64,000 bases of DNA from DAITMV01 sp036834985 (lineage in GTDB: Bacteria > Pseudomonadota > Gammaproteobacteria > Burkholderiales > Burkholderiaceae_B). Below are positions 51,843 through 62,200 of this stretch, piece after piece (positions within the stretch are counted from its first letter, which is position 1; each line of letters starts with the position of its first letter). The notes beneath the pieces were generated by a model. That model searched no databases and was not told the DNA's origin. It saw nothing but the letters and a program-made list of their open reading frames with translations. A program made the position numbers and the translations under genes. The stretch covers positions 17,628 through 81,627 of the forward strand of contig DAITMV010000001.1 in NCBI GenBank assembly GCA_036834985.1. The letters run 5' to 3'.

Positions 51843-52390
51843 ACGACGGTTTCCTCCACCCGAACCGATTGTGAAGCCAGGTCAAGACGTGCAGCAAATC
51901 GAACATCAAAGCGTGTAGCGCGTGTCTTTAATACGCCATTAATTTTGAATTTCAGAATACGTGGGCTCAACGACTCTTCATCGATATACACGCGTACCTG
52001 GAGTAGCCGGGGTTCAAACATCAAAATGGCCTGCTCAATACGATGACGTAATACAGCTTGATCACGGGTTGAGTGGGGTGATAAACCAATCACCTCTCGA
52101 ACACCATAGGCCAGCACCGAGCGCTGAACCGGCGTCTGGTTCGTACCGTGGTCCATGCTGTGGCCCGATAACTGAACGTTCGCAACCATAGTCAGTGGTG
52201 ATTGCCTTGTGTTTAACAAACGCTCCAGTTCGCAGGCGATATGCCTTATGACGGTTTGACGATCGGCACGAGCGCCTTGTGAGCCACCGTGTACCGACAG
52301 CCGCTCCCATAAACCCACGGTACTGACGACATCCCTAGGACGGTCAACGGAACGGTGATTGATCAGACGACGATCGCGTGGCGAGTTCAT
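51839..52390 (-). CDS. tssE: T6SS baseplate protein TssE (gp25-like)
   Basis: gp25-like baseplate protein that nucleates sheath polymerisation, 183 residues. The first 40 residues are variable (LWERLSVHGG). The gp25 core includes VIRHIACELERLLNTRQ, YGVREVIGLS, and the conserved EPRL motif in AILMFEPRLLQVRV. It overlaps the upstream membrane-protein gene and tssF as ATGA. Confidence 0.92.
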   Translation of the reverse strand: MNSPRDRRLINHRSVDRPRDVVSTVGLWERLSVHGGSQGARADRQTVIRHIACELERLLNTRQSPLTMVANVQLSGHSMDHGTNQTPVQRSVLAYGVREVIGLSPHSTRDQAVLRHRIEQAILMFEPRLLQVRVYIDEESLSPRILKFKINGVLKTRATRFDVRFAARLDLASQSVRVEETVV

Positions 52391-53616
52391 AGCCTATGCC
52401 ATTCCCAGCACATGGAGTCTTCTTCCCGGTGTAAAAGACCCAGCATGGATTGATTGATCTCCGCGTGACGCCTACCATCGGCTGCTTGCAGACTGTGGTG
52501 CCCCATAGTCATCGAAGCGGCCCACAACACGGGCGAACTTAATCGGCCTATACCATTGAGTTTGCTATCAATGTTCATGCTACGGTCTAGTAAAGCTGAA
52601 CAGCGCTCGTTGCGGTACCACTGAACAAGCGTCGCAGAGGGCTTGGCCTGCGAATCACTCTGAGCGATGCTCCAAATGAGCCCGGCATAACGGTCCGCCT
52701 CATCGGCCAACACCGCTGTCGTCGCTCGATCCGCACTGGGCAAACGAAGCATGAGCATGTAATGACAAGCGTCTGCCCCAGCATCTGGGATCTGATGATA
52801 TACAGGCCACTGAACCAACCACGGGACATACATGGTCCCGTCAACCGGATGTACATATTCGCTCAGACCACTGATGACCCAGGTGGTTTGGATACTGACA
52901 TCAGGTGCAAGCGTAGCCGTCTGATCCGTGTGTTGCGAGCCAGTAGCCCGTCGGGGACTTGAGTACGACTCTGCTAACAGCGCAAACCAATCTGTATCGA
53001 TGGGATGGTTAGCAGACATATTCAGCTCGCGGATAGGGGTAGCTTGCGCAGTCAGTGCTTCAAGAACGATCCCCCTGATCTGAGCTAACTGTGCTGTGGC
53101 TGACGAGAGATCCCGATGCCTGCTAACTGCCCATGCCGCATCATTGATCCAGGGGCTATAGAGGTCTGGTGGTGTTTCAGATTTGCAAAATAAGGAGTCC
53201 AACGACTGTTCGCCAATATACAGTGTTGGCATTTCACATACGATGCTTATGGTTTGATCTGTCCTGTGGGTCTCTTGACGATCTGTTCTTGATACCAACC
53301 TATCAATCGACACATGACGCGTTGTACGGCCCGGGGCACTGGCATATTCCGTAACGTGCCGGACTAAAAAAGCACCTGACCAGCCAAATGCGCCACCCAT
53401 GATTGCACCCAATGGCACCGATCCGTAAATCAAAGGCTCAGGCACCGTTGAGTGCAAAAGTGCCACCCATCCGCGGGGCCGGGCATAGAACTCTACCCAT
53501 ACGATCCAGCCAAGGGTCATCGTACTTAGCAGCGCAATCGGTCTGGTCGTCGAAAAGACAACCCGACGGACTGCGTTGTAGCATGGCAAAACCCACTGAA
53601 GACTGAGCAAGGTCAC
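52387..53616 (-). CDS. T6SS-locus membrane protein of unknown function
   Basis: A 409-residue protein that I do not recognise. Two hydrophobic helices lie near the N-terminus (about 24-42 and 65-86). A soluble domain of about 310 residues follows, rich in Trp and Ser, without an obvious catalytic motif. If the N-terminus is cytoplasmic, both helices span the membrane and the large domain faces the cytoplasm. The start is GTG at 53616, 4 bases after clpV, and it ends in an ATGA overlap with tssE, so it is translated with the core T6SS genes. It may be a lineage-specific membrane-complex part, or it may compensate for missing helices in TssM. That is speculation. Confidence 0.82.
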   Translation of the reverse strand: MTLLSLQWVLPCYNAVRRVVFSTTRPIALLSTMTLGWIVWVEFYARPRGWVALLHSTVPEPLIYGSVPLGAIMGGAFGWSGAFLVRHVTEYASAPGRTTRHVSIDRLVSRTDRQETHRTDQTISIVCEMPTLYIGEQSLDSLFCKSETPPDLYSPWINDAAWAVSRHRDLSSATAQLAQIRGIVLEALTAQATPIRELNMSANHPIDTDWFALLAESYSSPRRATGSQHTDQTATLAPDVSIQTTWVISGLSEYVHPVDGTMYVPWLVQWPVYHQIPDAGADACHYMLMLRLPSADRATTAVLADEADRYAGLIWSIAQSDSQAKPSATLVQWYRNERCSALLDRSMNIDSKLNGIGRLSSPVLWAASMTMGHHSLQAADGRRHAEINQSMLGLLHREEDSMCWEWHRL

Positions 53617-53620
53617 GAGA

Positions 53621-56137
53621 TTACGCCGCGAGCGAAGTGACAGGTGTCAGGGTGATCACCTCTCCTGTGCAATCGACTTGCAGCATCCCTTGTTCAAGAG
53701 GCAAGTGATTAACAATCAGCGCCATGATATTTTCACTGAGCTGTTGCTCAATATGGCGAGCCCCTGTTGGATGGGCCAGTGCGCGATCAGCCAACGCGGT
53801 GACAACGGATTGATTGACGACAAGTTCACAGCCCCACTCGGATTGCAGCTGTGTACAAAGTTCATCAATCCGTTGTTGCGTAATCGCCTGTACGGCAGAA
53901 CGATCAAGAGGCTTGAAGGGGATACCAATCATCCGCCCCAGTAGAGGCGCCTTAAAGGCTCTGAGTAGATCCGGTGTTATCAATTCAAGCCGCTCATTTA
54001 AGTCGGATTCCTGATCGGTCATGACAGATCGCCCCAGTTGTTCCAACACCTGATCGCCTACATTACTGGTGACTACGATCACAGTATTACTAAAGTCAAC
54101 GGTACGGCCTTCAGCGTCATCGAGCTGGCCTCGGTCAAAAACCTGGTAGAACAGTTCGAGGACATCAGGATGTGCTTTTTCGGCCTCGTCCAGCAAGATA
54201 AGGCTGTAAGGCATGTGCCGTACTGCTTCGGTCAGAATACCTCCTCGACCGTAGCCGACATACCCGGGGGGTGCACCTCTGAGGCTGGCTACACTGTGGG
54301 CCTCCTGAAACTCGGACAGCGATAGTCTAAACAACTGTCTCTCACTACCAAACAAGGCATTGGCCAAGGCATAAGCGGTTTGTGTTTTACCCGTACCCGA
54401 GGGCCCTGTCAGCAAAAATACAGCACGTGGCTTATTACGTCGGCCCAAGCCACAGGAGGCAATCAACAGCTCGCTTGCAATACGTGTCAGAGCCTCCGTC
54501 TGTCCTTTGACACTGCGTTCCAGGGTGCTTCCCAGCGATCTCAAAATGAGGTGTTCATGAGCCTGCAGCTGACCGATGGGAATACCCGTCCACTCCGTAA
54601 TAATCGTAGCGATTTGTTCGCGATCAACTTCACCGGCCGAGGGGGCCACGGTTAAGGCCTTTTGGCGATGGAGCTGATAGTCCTGTTGGGGTGTGACGCT
54701 GTAGGGCGCTGCGAGAAGACTCTGGTCCCAAGATTGCCATGCCACGTTAAGTTCTGACAGACAGGTTTGGGTTGCTTGTTGGGTGTTTGCTGCGACCACC
54801 ATCGAATCGGTCAATTGAGTTTCTTGATCCCTCATTGCCTGCAATTGATCGGGTGGGGTCAGTCCGCTGCGTTCAGCGAGCTTGCGTCGCAAAAGACTCA
54901 CAGCAAGTCGCCCCTGTAGCTGTTGGAGTTCACCGCAATGCCCGGATTGAATCAAGGCGGCACGGGCGCATGCGGTATCAAGTAGGCTAATCGCCTTGTC
55001 AGGCAAAAACCGGCCATGCAGATAGCGTGCGGACAACTCGACGGCTGCCTGTACGGCCTCGGGGTGAATACGCACACCATGATGATTTGATAACAGTGAT
55101 GCCACCCCCGTCAGCATGTCCACAGCAACACTGATGGAAGGTTCGTTGACTTTAACGAGTTCAAAGCGTCGGGTTAACGCAGCATCCTTTTCAAAATACT
55201 GTTTGTACTCAGACCAGGTGGTGGCAGCAATCATTCGCAGTTCCCCGCGCGCCAATGCCGGTTTTAATAGATTGGCCGCATCGGACGTTCCAGGCTGACC
55301 CCCTGCACCGATCAACGTATGGGCTTCGTCGACAAACAGGATAACGGGTTTGGTATGTTGTCGTACGCATTCAATAACTGCTTTTAACCGATGCTCAAAT
55401 TCACCTTTTGCGCTGGCGCCTGCCTGCAGACCGCCTACATCCAATACAAACAATCGGGCAGCAGCCAGTGCCTGCGGAACCGTTCGTTGATGAATTCGTA
55501 ATGCCAGTCCTTCAACAATCGCCGTTTTGCCGACGCCGGGATCGCCCACTAAAATGGGATTGTTTTGACGCCTGCGCAGCAGAATGTCGATAAGTTGTCC
55601 AATGTCCTTGTCGCGACCGATGACCGGATCCAGAGCGCCGAGCTCGGCTTGGGCCGTCAGATCCAGAAGAAAGCCCGCCAGCGAATCTGGAATGATTGGG
55701 TTGGTCTGTTCAGCATGCTTCTGTGATGTGCGCGTAGTTATCTGCGCTTGCCGGTCAAGCCACAGCAGCGCTATGCAACACAGCTGCTCTTGAGTAATCA
55801 TCACCTTCCCAGGTGGCTCTGTTTGAGCATATGACGCCTGATAGGCCTGATGGAGTATATCGATCAATTCGCCCGACATGACAGGGCGCTGCCCTGTGCC
55901 TTTGGCCTGAGACTGTAGTTGTTTCTGAATCGCATTTAGACGTTTGTGATAAATCGCCATCGCCTCGTCTGACACAATCTCTTGCTGAGCATGGTGTTCT
56001 TCGGACAGTAGCGCTGCACACAGGTGCCAGGGCGTCACTTGGAGGTACCCCTGCTCTTTAACCCGTCGTGCAATAGACTCCATGACGTGACGGGCCTGAA
56101 TGGACAATGCATCAACAAGTGTCTTGATCGATAGCAT
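53621..56137 (-). CDS. clpV: T6SS AAA+ unfoldase TssH (ClpV)
   Basis: Hexameric ATPase recycling contracted TssBC sheath, 838 residues. The Clp-N domain (1-150) has SIQARHVMESIARRVKEQGY. AAA1 has Walker A GDPGVGKTAIVEG and Walker B VILFVDEAHTLIGAGG. A shortened middle coiled-coil region spans about 395-500. AAA2 has GPSGTGKTQTAYALA and ILLDEAEKAHPDV. The helix at the N-terminus that binds TssC is consistent with ClpV rather than ClpB. It is 3 bases after the OmpA-like lipoprotein gene. Confidence 0.95.
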   Translation of the reverse strand: MLSIKTLVDALSIQARHVMESIARRVKEQGYLQVTPWHLCAALLSEEHHAQQEIVSDEAMAIYHKRLNAIQKQLQSQAKGTGQRPVMSGELIDILHQAYQASYAQTEPPGKVMITQEQLCCIALLWLDRQAQITTRTSQKHAEQTNPIIPDSLAGFLLDLTAQAELGALDPVIGRDKDIGQLIDILLRRRQNNPILVGDPGVGKTAIVEGLALRIHQRTVPQALAAARLFVLDVGGLQAGASAKGEFEHRLKAVIECVRQHTKPVILFVDEAHTLIGAGGQPGTSDAANLLKPALARGELRMIAATTWSEYKQYFEKDAALTRRFELVKVNEPSISVAVDMLTGVASLLSNHHGVRIHPEAVQAAVELSARYLHGRFLPDKAISLLDTACARAALIQSGHCGELQQLQGRLAVSLLRRKLAERSGLTPPDQLQAMRDQETQLTDSMVVAANTQQATQTCLSELNVAWQSWDQSLLAAPYSVTPQQDYQLHRQKALTVAPSAGEVDREQIATIITEWTGIPIGQLQAHEHLILRSLGSTLERSVKGQTEALTRIASELLIASCGLGRRNKPRAVFLLTGPSGTGKTQTAYALANALFGSERQLFRLSLSEFQEAHSVASLRGAPPGYVGYGRGGILTEAVRHMPYSLILLDEAEKAHPDVLELFYQVFDRGQLDDAEGRTVDFSNTVIVVTSNVGDQVLEQLGRSVMTDQESDLNERLELITPDLLRAFKAPLLGRMIGIPFKPLDRSAVQAITQQRIDELCTQLQSEWGCELVVNQSVVTALADRALAHPTGARHIEQQLSENIMALIVNHLPLEQGMLQVDCTGEVITLTPVTSLAA

Positions 56138-56140
56138 GGA

Positions 56141-56632
56141 TTACTTCCAATCCAGTTCAACACCATGATAAGTGGTGTTAGTGATGTAATAAATTCGAAT
56201 TTTTTTGATATCAATGCCACGATCTACCGCCATTTTTCTTACAAGGGCTGCTCGGGATATGGCTGTTTCTTTGGCTTGCTCCAGATGGTCCTTATTGCAA
56301 TAACCCGTGATGATCAGCGTTCCTTGTGATGAGGCTTGATTCAAAAACGCATTGATTTGTCGAGTCATCTCATCGTTAACCTTGATTTGTTGCCTGGCCA
56401 GCCCGATCAAACGAAGCGGCGTCGATACGGATTGATCTGTGCCGTGGATTGAGTCGGTCGTGTTGCTTTGTGCAACTGTGCTCGATTGACCCGCTGTGGC
56501 CTCTGCAGTTACAACCTTTTTTGATTCGCTGTTGGCCGTATTACTTTTTTCAGTCAGCGCTGTACAGGCCGTCATGGTGCTAAGAGTCAATACAGCCATG
56601 AATACCCGATGTACTGGATAGTTATTATTCAT
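56141..56632 (-). CDS. T6SS-locus lipoprotein with degenerate OmpA-like domain (TagN-like)
   Basis: A 163-residue lipoprotein: signal peptide with lipobox MTAC (Cys23), a Ser/Thr/Lys-rich linker to about 75, then an OmpA_C-like fold (TLIITGYCNKDHLEQAKETA, then SRAALVRKMAVDRGIDIKKI). The usual peptidoglycan-binding Asp of the GHTD loop is replaced (GYCNKDH), so cell-wall binding may be weakened. OmpA-like proteins encoded in T6SS loci anchor the membrane complex to peptidoglycan. It lies between hcp and clpV, separated from hcp by a terminator hairpin. Confidence 0.8.
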   Translation of the reverse strand: MNNNYPVHRVFMAVLTLSTMTACTALTEKSNTANSESKKVVTAEATAGQSSTVAQSNTTDSIHGTDQSVSTPLRLIGLARQQIKVNDEMTRQINAFLNQASSQGTLIITGYCNKDHLEQAKETAISRAALVRKMAVDRGIDIKKIRIYYITNTTYHGVELDWK

Positions 56633-56660
56633 AAATATTTGAACTGGAATGAACGGGATA

Positions 56661-56693
56661 AAAACAATCCGTGGATCACCCTACGGATTGTTT
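56661..56693 (-). terminator. Intrinsic terminator after hcp
   Basis: On the minus strand, perfect 11-bp arms (56683-56693 and 56662-56672) with a 10-base loop are followed by TTTTT. It lies 33 bases after the hcp stop and upstream of the lipoprotein and clpV genes. Partial termination here would leave hcp, needed in many copies, as the most abundant message. Confidence 0.8.
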
Positions 56694-56725
56694 ACCTCAT
56701 ATACGCAAGGGGAATCAATAAGCTA

Positions 56726-57223
56726 TCAAGCGGTTGCGCGATTGGTTGTTAAATCCCAGCCTGCACTGACGTTCCCGCCGCCTGCACCGTCGGTGCGTTT
56801 TTGTTGGGTGTAAACCCAGCGAATTTTGCCGTAGCTAAAGCTGACCTGTTCGTGCGGAAACCCGCTATCGGCCGTTGTGCCTGCAACATCAACTTTGGAA
56901 ATCAAGACCTGTTCGAGTTTGATCTCGAAATACTTAACTTTGTCACCTCCCGATCGGCACACTTCAATAGTGACTTCTTTAATATGTTTGCCGCTGCAGC
57001 AGGCGTCGTAAATTTTTGGACTTGACTTATCGATTAAATGAACGATATTGAAAGTTCCGTGATTAACCCGCTCGGCTGTGGCGCCCCCCACCGAACTTGC
57101 GGTTGCTGAAGCAGGTTGCTCCAGATGGTGCTCAAAGCTGCTGATTTCAATCCAGTCTTTATGTTTATCGTCCGTACTTTCGCCGGGAATACCATCAATA
57201 GTTAAAAAGGCATCAAATGCCAT
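56726..57223 (-). CDS. hcp: T6SS tube protein Hcp (TssD)
   Basis: Hexameric ring protein that stacks into the inner tube and carries small effectors, 165 residues. It begins MAFDAFLTIDGIPGESTDDK, with WIEISSFEHHLEQPAS and FSYGKIRWVYTQQKRTDG, the standard Hcp end. Its AGGAGA ribosome site is good. It lies between tssC and a strong terminator. No effector domain is fused to it. Confidence 0.96.
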   Translation of the reverse strand: MAFDAFLTIDGIPGESTDDKHKDWIEISSFEHHLEQPASATASSVGGATAERVNHGTFNIVHLIDKSSPKIYDACCSGKHIKEVTIEVCRSGGDKVKYFEIKLEQVLISKVDVAGTTADSGFPHEQVSFSYGKIRWVYTQQKRTDGAGGGNVSAGWDLTTNRATA

Positions 57224-57253
57224 GAGATTCTCCTGAGGTTGTGGGAAGGCCTG

Positions 57254-58738
57254 TTATCGCGTGGGTTGCGGCAAGTCCGCAACCAATCGCAGTGAAATGG
57301 TTAATTCGTCCAACTGGAAATGGGGCCGTAGATAGATCGCAGCGCGGTAGGCGCCTGGGTTCCCTTCTACATCGGCTACTTCGACATACGCTTCACGCAG
57401 TGGGTATTTGGCTTTTGCGTCCTGAGTGGCGTTGTCATCGAGCAGTACGTATTGGGCCAGCCATTGATTTAGAAAATCTTGTACGTTGTCGCGGGATGCA
57501 AAGCTGCCAATTTTGTCCCGTACAATCGACTTCAGGTAATGTGCAATGCGGGATATTGCAAATACGTAGGGCAGTTGAGCGGATAACCGCGCGTTGGCGT
57601 TGGCAGCGTCGGTGGTGTACAGACGGGGTTTTTGTACTGATTGGCCACCAAAAAAAGCAGCATAGTCGGTGTGTTTGCAGTGAACCAGACCGATAAACCC
57701 CAAATCTGACAACTGCTTTTCAAGTCGGTCGGTCAATGCCACTTCTGTGGGGCATTTAAGTGCTATCTGGCCTTCATCACTTTGGAATGTGTGGGCTGGC
57801 AATCCGCAGACCAGGCCCCCTCCTTCAACGCCACGAATGGCGGCCAACCATCCATGTTGAGCAAAGGCTTGCGCTAGATTGGCTCCATACGCGTATGCCG
57901 CATTCATCCACAGATAAGATTGATGTTCCCCAACAGCCATGTGCTCTACGAAACCAAACTGTTCGATGGGTTGGGTATCTGGGCCATACGGCAGACGACC
58001 CAGAACATGTGGCAAAACCATCCCTACATAACGGGCATCTTCACTGTCACGAAATGCACGCCATTTAACGTATTCCGCAGTTTCAAAAATCTTGCTCATG
58101 TCACGTGGGCGGGTGATATCCGCAAAACTTTCTAACCCGAACAGTTCAGGTGCAGCAGCAGTTAATATCGGTGCATGAGCTGCCGCGCCAACGTGGCTGA
58201 GTTGATCGAGCAGATAGATGTCCTCTGCGCCTCGTCCAAATTCATAATCAACAATGAGGCTGGCAAAAGGGCTCCCGCCAAAAGTGCCATATTCTTCTTC
58301 GTAGACCTGTCTGAAAATGGCGCTTTGATCAAAATCCGAGGCGCTGCGAAAATCTTTGATCAAGTCGCGTTTACTGGCGTTTAAGCATTTGATTTTTAGC
58401 ATCGGGCCTGTTTCGGTCCGCTGAGTCAGATAATTTAATCCGCGCCATGTGGCCTCAAGCCGCTGAAAATCAGGGTGATGAATAATGTCGTTGATTTGAT
58501 CGGACAACAATTGATCCAGTGCTGCAATCCGATGGTCCAGGCTGGCTGTCAGGTTGTCAGATACCGTCACTGCGCCGTCAAGTACCTCCTGTGCCAACTG
58601 TGAGACCAGATCTTTCGCGCGGGCTTTTTCCTGCTCCGAGGTTGCAAGGTGAGTGTGTTTAACAAGCTCGTCTAGCCAAGACTCGGTGGTTTGGACGTCT
58701 GTCAGTGACTCCGAAGGTATTGCCATGGGTGCGTTCAT
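57254..58738 (-). CDS. tssC: T6SS sheath large subunit TssC
   Basis: Large subunit of the contractile sheath, 494 residues from the ATG at 58738, which has GAGGAG five bases upstream (a GTG six bases earlier overlaps the tssB stop). Family features are PDFQRLEATWRGLNYL, EEYGTFGGSPFASLIVDYEF, FGLESFADITRPRD, WRAFRDSEDARYVGMVLPH and the C-terminal YLRPHFQLDELTISLRLV. It forms the sheath with TssB around Hcp. Confidence 0.97.
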   Translation of the reverse strand: MNAPMAIPSESLTDVQTTESWLDELVKHTHLATSEQEKARAKDLVSQLAQEVLDGAVTVSDNLTASLDHRIAALDQLLSDQINDIIHHPDFQRLEATWRGLNYLTQRTETGPMLKIKCLNASKRDLIKDFRSASDFDQSAIFRQVYEEEYGTFGGSPFASLIVDYEFGRGAEDIYLLDQLSHVGAAAHAPILTAAAPELFGLESFADITRPRDMSKIFETAEYVKWRAFRDSEDARYVGMVLPHVLGRLPYGPDTQPIEQFGFVEHMAVGEHQSYLWMNAAYAYGANLAQAFAQHGWLAAIRGVEGGGLVCGLPAHTFQSDEGQIALKCPTEVALTDRLEKQLSDLGFIGLVHCKHTDYAAFFGGQSVQKPRLYTTDAANANARLSAQLPYVFAISRIAHYLKSIVRDKIGSFASRDNVQDFLNQWLAQYVLLDDNATQDAKAKYPLREAYVEVADVEGNPGAYRAAIYLRPHFQLDELTISLRLVADLPQPTR

Positions 58739-58740
58739 GA

Positions 58741-59268
58741 TCACTCCTCGTTATCGGGTTGTACGTTAGGGTTGCCCGCCGATTGGGTCCCCAGTCGAGT
58801 CAACGTATTCGTGTCTCGTACCAGTTGGTCCAGGGCCTCTTCGAGTCGATCATTACCTACCATCTTGTTACGTAGATCGGACAGTCGAGAGCGTATGTCC
58901 AGTAACTTGTTTAATGGCTCAATCTGTCGAACCAGCTGATCAGGTTCAAAATCATCCATGGACGTAAATGTCAATTCGATGCCGAGTTGGTCATCACCCT
59001 TGCCAAGGCGATTGGGCACGGAAAGGGACAGGCCGGGTGCGATCGCCTTGATCACCTCATTGATGTTGTCCCGATCTATCTGCACAAACCGGCGATCTTT
59101 CAGCCGGGGCAGATGGTGAGTGGCATGACCGGACAGATCACCCACAACACCTAACACCATGGGTAACTCTTTGCTCTCGATAGCGCCGCCAACCTCAACG
59201 TCGTATGTAATCTGTACGCGAGGTGGTCTGATCCTTGATAGTTTCTGTTGTGAGCTTTCCATGCCCAT
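58741..59268 (-). CDS. tssB: T6SS sheath small subunit TssB
   Basis: Small subunit of the contractile sheath, 175 residues. PPRVQITYDVEVGGAIESKE, LPMVLGVVGDLSG, RRFVQIDRDNINEVIKAI and FTSMDDFEPDQLVRQI are all diagnostic. AGGAGA precedes the ATG at 59268. It follows tssM by 23 bases and is closely linked to tssC. Confidence 0.97.
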   Translation of the reverse strand: MGMESSQQKLSRIRPPRVQITYDVEVGGAIESKELPMVLGVVGDLSGHATHHLPRLKDRRFVQIDRDNINEVIKAIAPGLSLSVPNRLGKGDDQLGIELTFTSMDDFEPDQLVRQIEPLNKLLDIRSRLSDLRNKMVGNDRLEEALDQLVRDTNTLTRLGTQSAGNPNVQPDNEE

Positions 59269-59291
59269 GTGACAATCTCCTGAGATGGGGA

Positions 59292-62200
59292 TTAACGAAT
59301 GACACGAGCCGGAAGGCTGGTGCGTTTGAGGGTTTGCAGGGTCAGCGGATCGAGCCCGCTAATATGCCGATACTGGAATGAGAGCAAGACTGGCTCACCA
59401 GCGTTTGATTCCGCGACCCAAGACAACACAATGGATTGTCCATCTTTGCTCTGTTGCGCCTGATTCAGCAGACGCAGCCATCCCAGTCGAGAGGTGTATA
59501 GCGCCGGGGTCAGTGTTTGTCCGCTGTTTTTCTGAGCATACAGGCGCACTCCTCGACCATTGCCAGGGCCAGGCCATTGAAATGACTTCCAGCTTTGTGG
59601 CCCATTACGGTAGCGCAGCGTTTGACCGTCGATATCCAGTTGAATATCTGCGAACCCAGCCGTAGGAATGGGACGTAACTCAAATGTCGCTGTATCGGAA
59701 TCGTTCAAGGTGTCGCTGGCTACTGATTGCAAACGACTGATGCCGTCCAGATAGCCGGGTGCAAAATCCAGACCGATACCGTTCCATGTCCGGGCGGTCA
59801 AACCACCATGGCGCTGAGTTACAAATGGTGCAAGTTGTCGATCAATAAAGCGGTCCAGCGTCCCATCTTTGGATTTGAAAAATCGCGCCAGATCGCTCAG
59901 ACCAGCATCTTGCCCTTCATCTGACAAAGGATAACGCTGAGCCAATTGATTCCATGGTGTCAACACGTCGCGAGCCCAGGCCGTGTTTAAGTCCTGACCG
60001 GTGGTACGGGTCATCAGACCGAGTGTTTTAACTGCGGGTTTGAGCAGTACCTCTCGAAAGGTGTCGCGGGTTTGAGCAGGCGTATCTTTGAGCATGGATT
60101 GATCTATCATCTTGACCAGATCTGTCCACTCTGATGGCTGATTGGCCAGGATTCCAGCCACGAGGGCTCGGGTGTCTGTCGGGCTTTGGCTGTTGAAATG
60201 TTTGTCCAGCCAGGCCTGTTTAAGTTTGGCGACCAGATCCGCGTACTGGGTCGCAGTGGTTGAATCGGTCCCGGCCCATCGTTCAAGGGTCTGATAGGTC
60301 GATCCGAGAGGATGAGCGGTGGTGTTGCCAGCTTCTGGCGAGGGTGGCGAGGTACCGATCAATGCCTTGGCTTTACCCAGTTGTGCTTGAATCCAATGGG
60401 TTTTGGAGCCTGCAGATTCATTCAACATCGATTTGAATACAAGCCAGTAGGCAGAGGTTTGACTAACCGAAAGAGATTCAAGGGCTGCGTTCACCTGTTT
60501 TCCGTCTTCGGCATTGATCCAGTCACTTTGACGGATCAGAGCCAACCACTGCGATATAAATTCGTGATCGTAAAGGGTGTGTAATTGTAGTAAGGTGTCC
60601 TGAGTGTCCTGGCTAATTGGCTGCTCCTGGCCGGAGGATGAGTTACCCAACACCCAGTCATCAACTCTTAATTGACCCTGCGCAGCCTTTGAAAAGGCGG
60701 GTTGTATAAACGTCTCAAAGGCCCGGCGAGTAAATGCACCTGCAACCACAGCCCGTCCGCTGAACCATCTGGCGTTGTCGGGCCCAACAATGGACGCGAT
60801 CGATATGGCAGGAAATTGTGCTGAGGCCTTGTCGCGAATATCCGCATAGATTTTATCGATCGCGGAGCCCGGCTTTTGGAGTTGTTTGAGCTGTTCTTGA
60901 ACCGTTGCGATTAATTCGGGTCGCGCCCGATAGTGAGGGCGCATTGGATCGTCCAGGGCGTTGCTGTATTTGATGAGCAGCGTCTGCGCATCATCGCGCA
61001 GCGTATTTGAGAGGGTCTCATTCTGTTGATCCAGTAGCTGGCGCCACACGGGCGGTGTCTGAGCCAGCATAAATGCAGACTCGACCCGCTGTGGGTCAGA
61101 CAGCATCATGTAGAGCTTGAGCTGGTTGTACAGCAAACGCGTCTCATCGTCTGAAAGACTTTTTTTCCGGATGATCGACGCGTTGGCTTGGCCCAACGTG
61201 CGTTCCAGTTGTTGACCTACCGGTTGTAGCAACGAATGGTCGATCCGTTGCCACAGTACGCGTTTTAGTTGCAACCGGGCGTGCTCCGTTGTGTCTAAAA
61301 AGAGCCCCTGCCCCAACGCAATCCACAGACGATGCAGGGTGGTCAGACCCCAGGGTGAGTCTAAGAATCGTATCAGCTGGGTGGTGTCTCTCAGTGTTTG
61401 AGCAGTCAGCCAGTCTGTGGTGTTCGTCAGCGGTTTGAGTTCGGTTTGAAGCGCTGTCATGTAGGCTCCTTGACTTCGCTGCACTTGCCACAGGCAGACC
61501 CCTGTCAGGCCGATTGCAGCGGCAATCATCAAACATTTAAAAACGAGGGCTCCCGTCGACATGCGCGGCACACTGAGGCGGGCTTGACGTAATCGGGGCC
61601 ATACGATCGTGTCCCACCACCGTTGACTGGCCACGGATGAGGCAGCCAGTGGCATGATTTCAATGACAGGTATGGGAGGGTAGTAAGGATTGGGTTCAGC
61701 CAGGCAACGAATGAGTTGTTTAAAAATCTGCTGGCTGTTATGACCATAGTCAATGGCTTCCAGTTGCTGGTAATGCGCGCTGGACTCTAACCGGAGTGCA
61801 TTGTATGCATGGGCAGATTCCATCGTACCAAGCCAGGTATCCCAATCAATGCAAAAACTGTCTTCAGACCAACCATCAACGGCTCGGGCAATTAATGAGG
61901 GACTTGTGCCGTATGTCACGAATGCACTGAGCCCTACAAGCTGCGGTTGTTGAACGATCAGGGAGACAGGTGGCGTATAGCGTAGGGCCTGAGATAGCAC
62001 ATGAAGTCGATGCCGGCGTTCGAAGGCCCATGTCGCCAGTTCTGTTCCCATCACGTTATCGCAGGCCAACATGACCGACTGCAGGTCTGATCGCTGAGCG
62101 CGTAGCGAGAACCATTGACCCAATGTCTTCCAAGCGGGACTGCCTGCATCCCATTGCTCGGGCCATAAAATGATCGCGGCCTCCCGTGTCAGGATGATCG

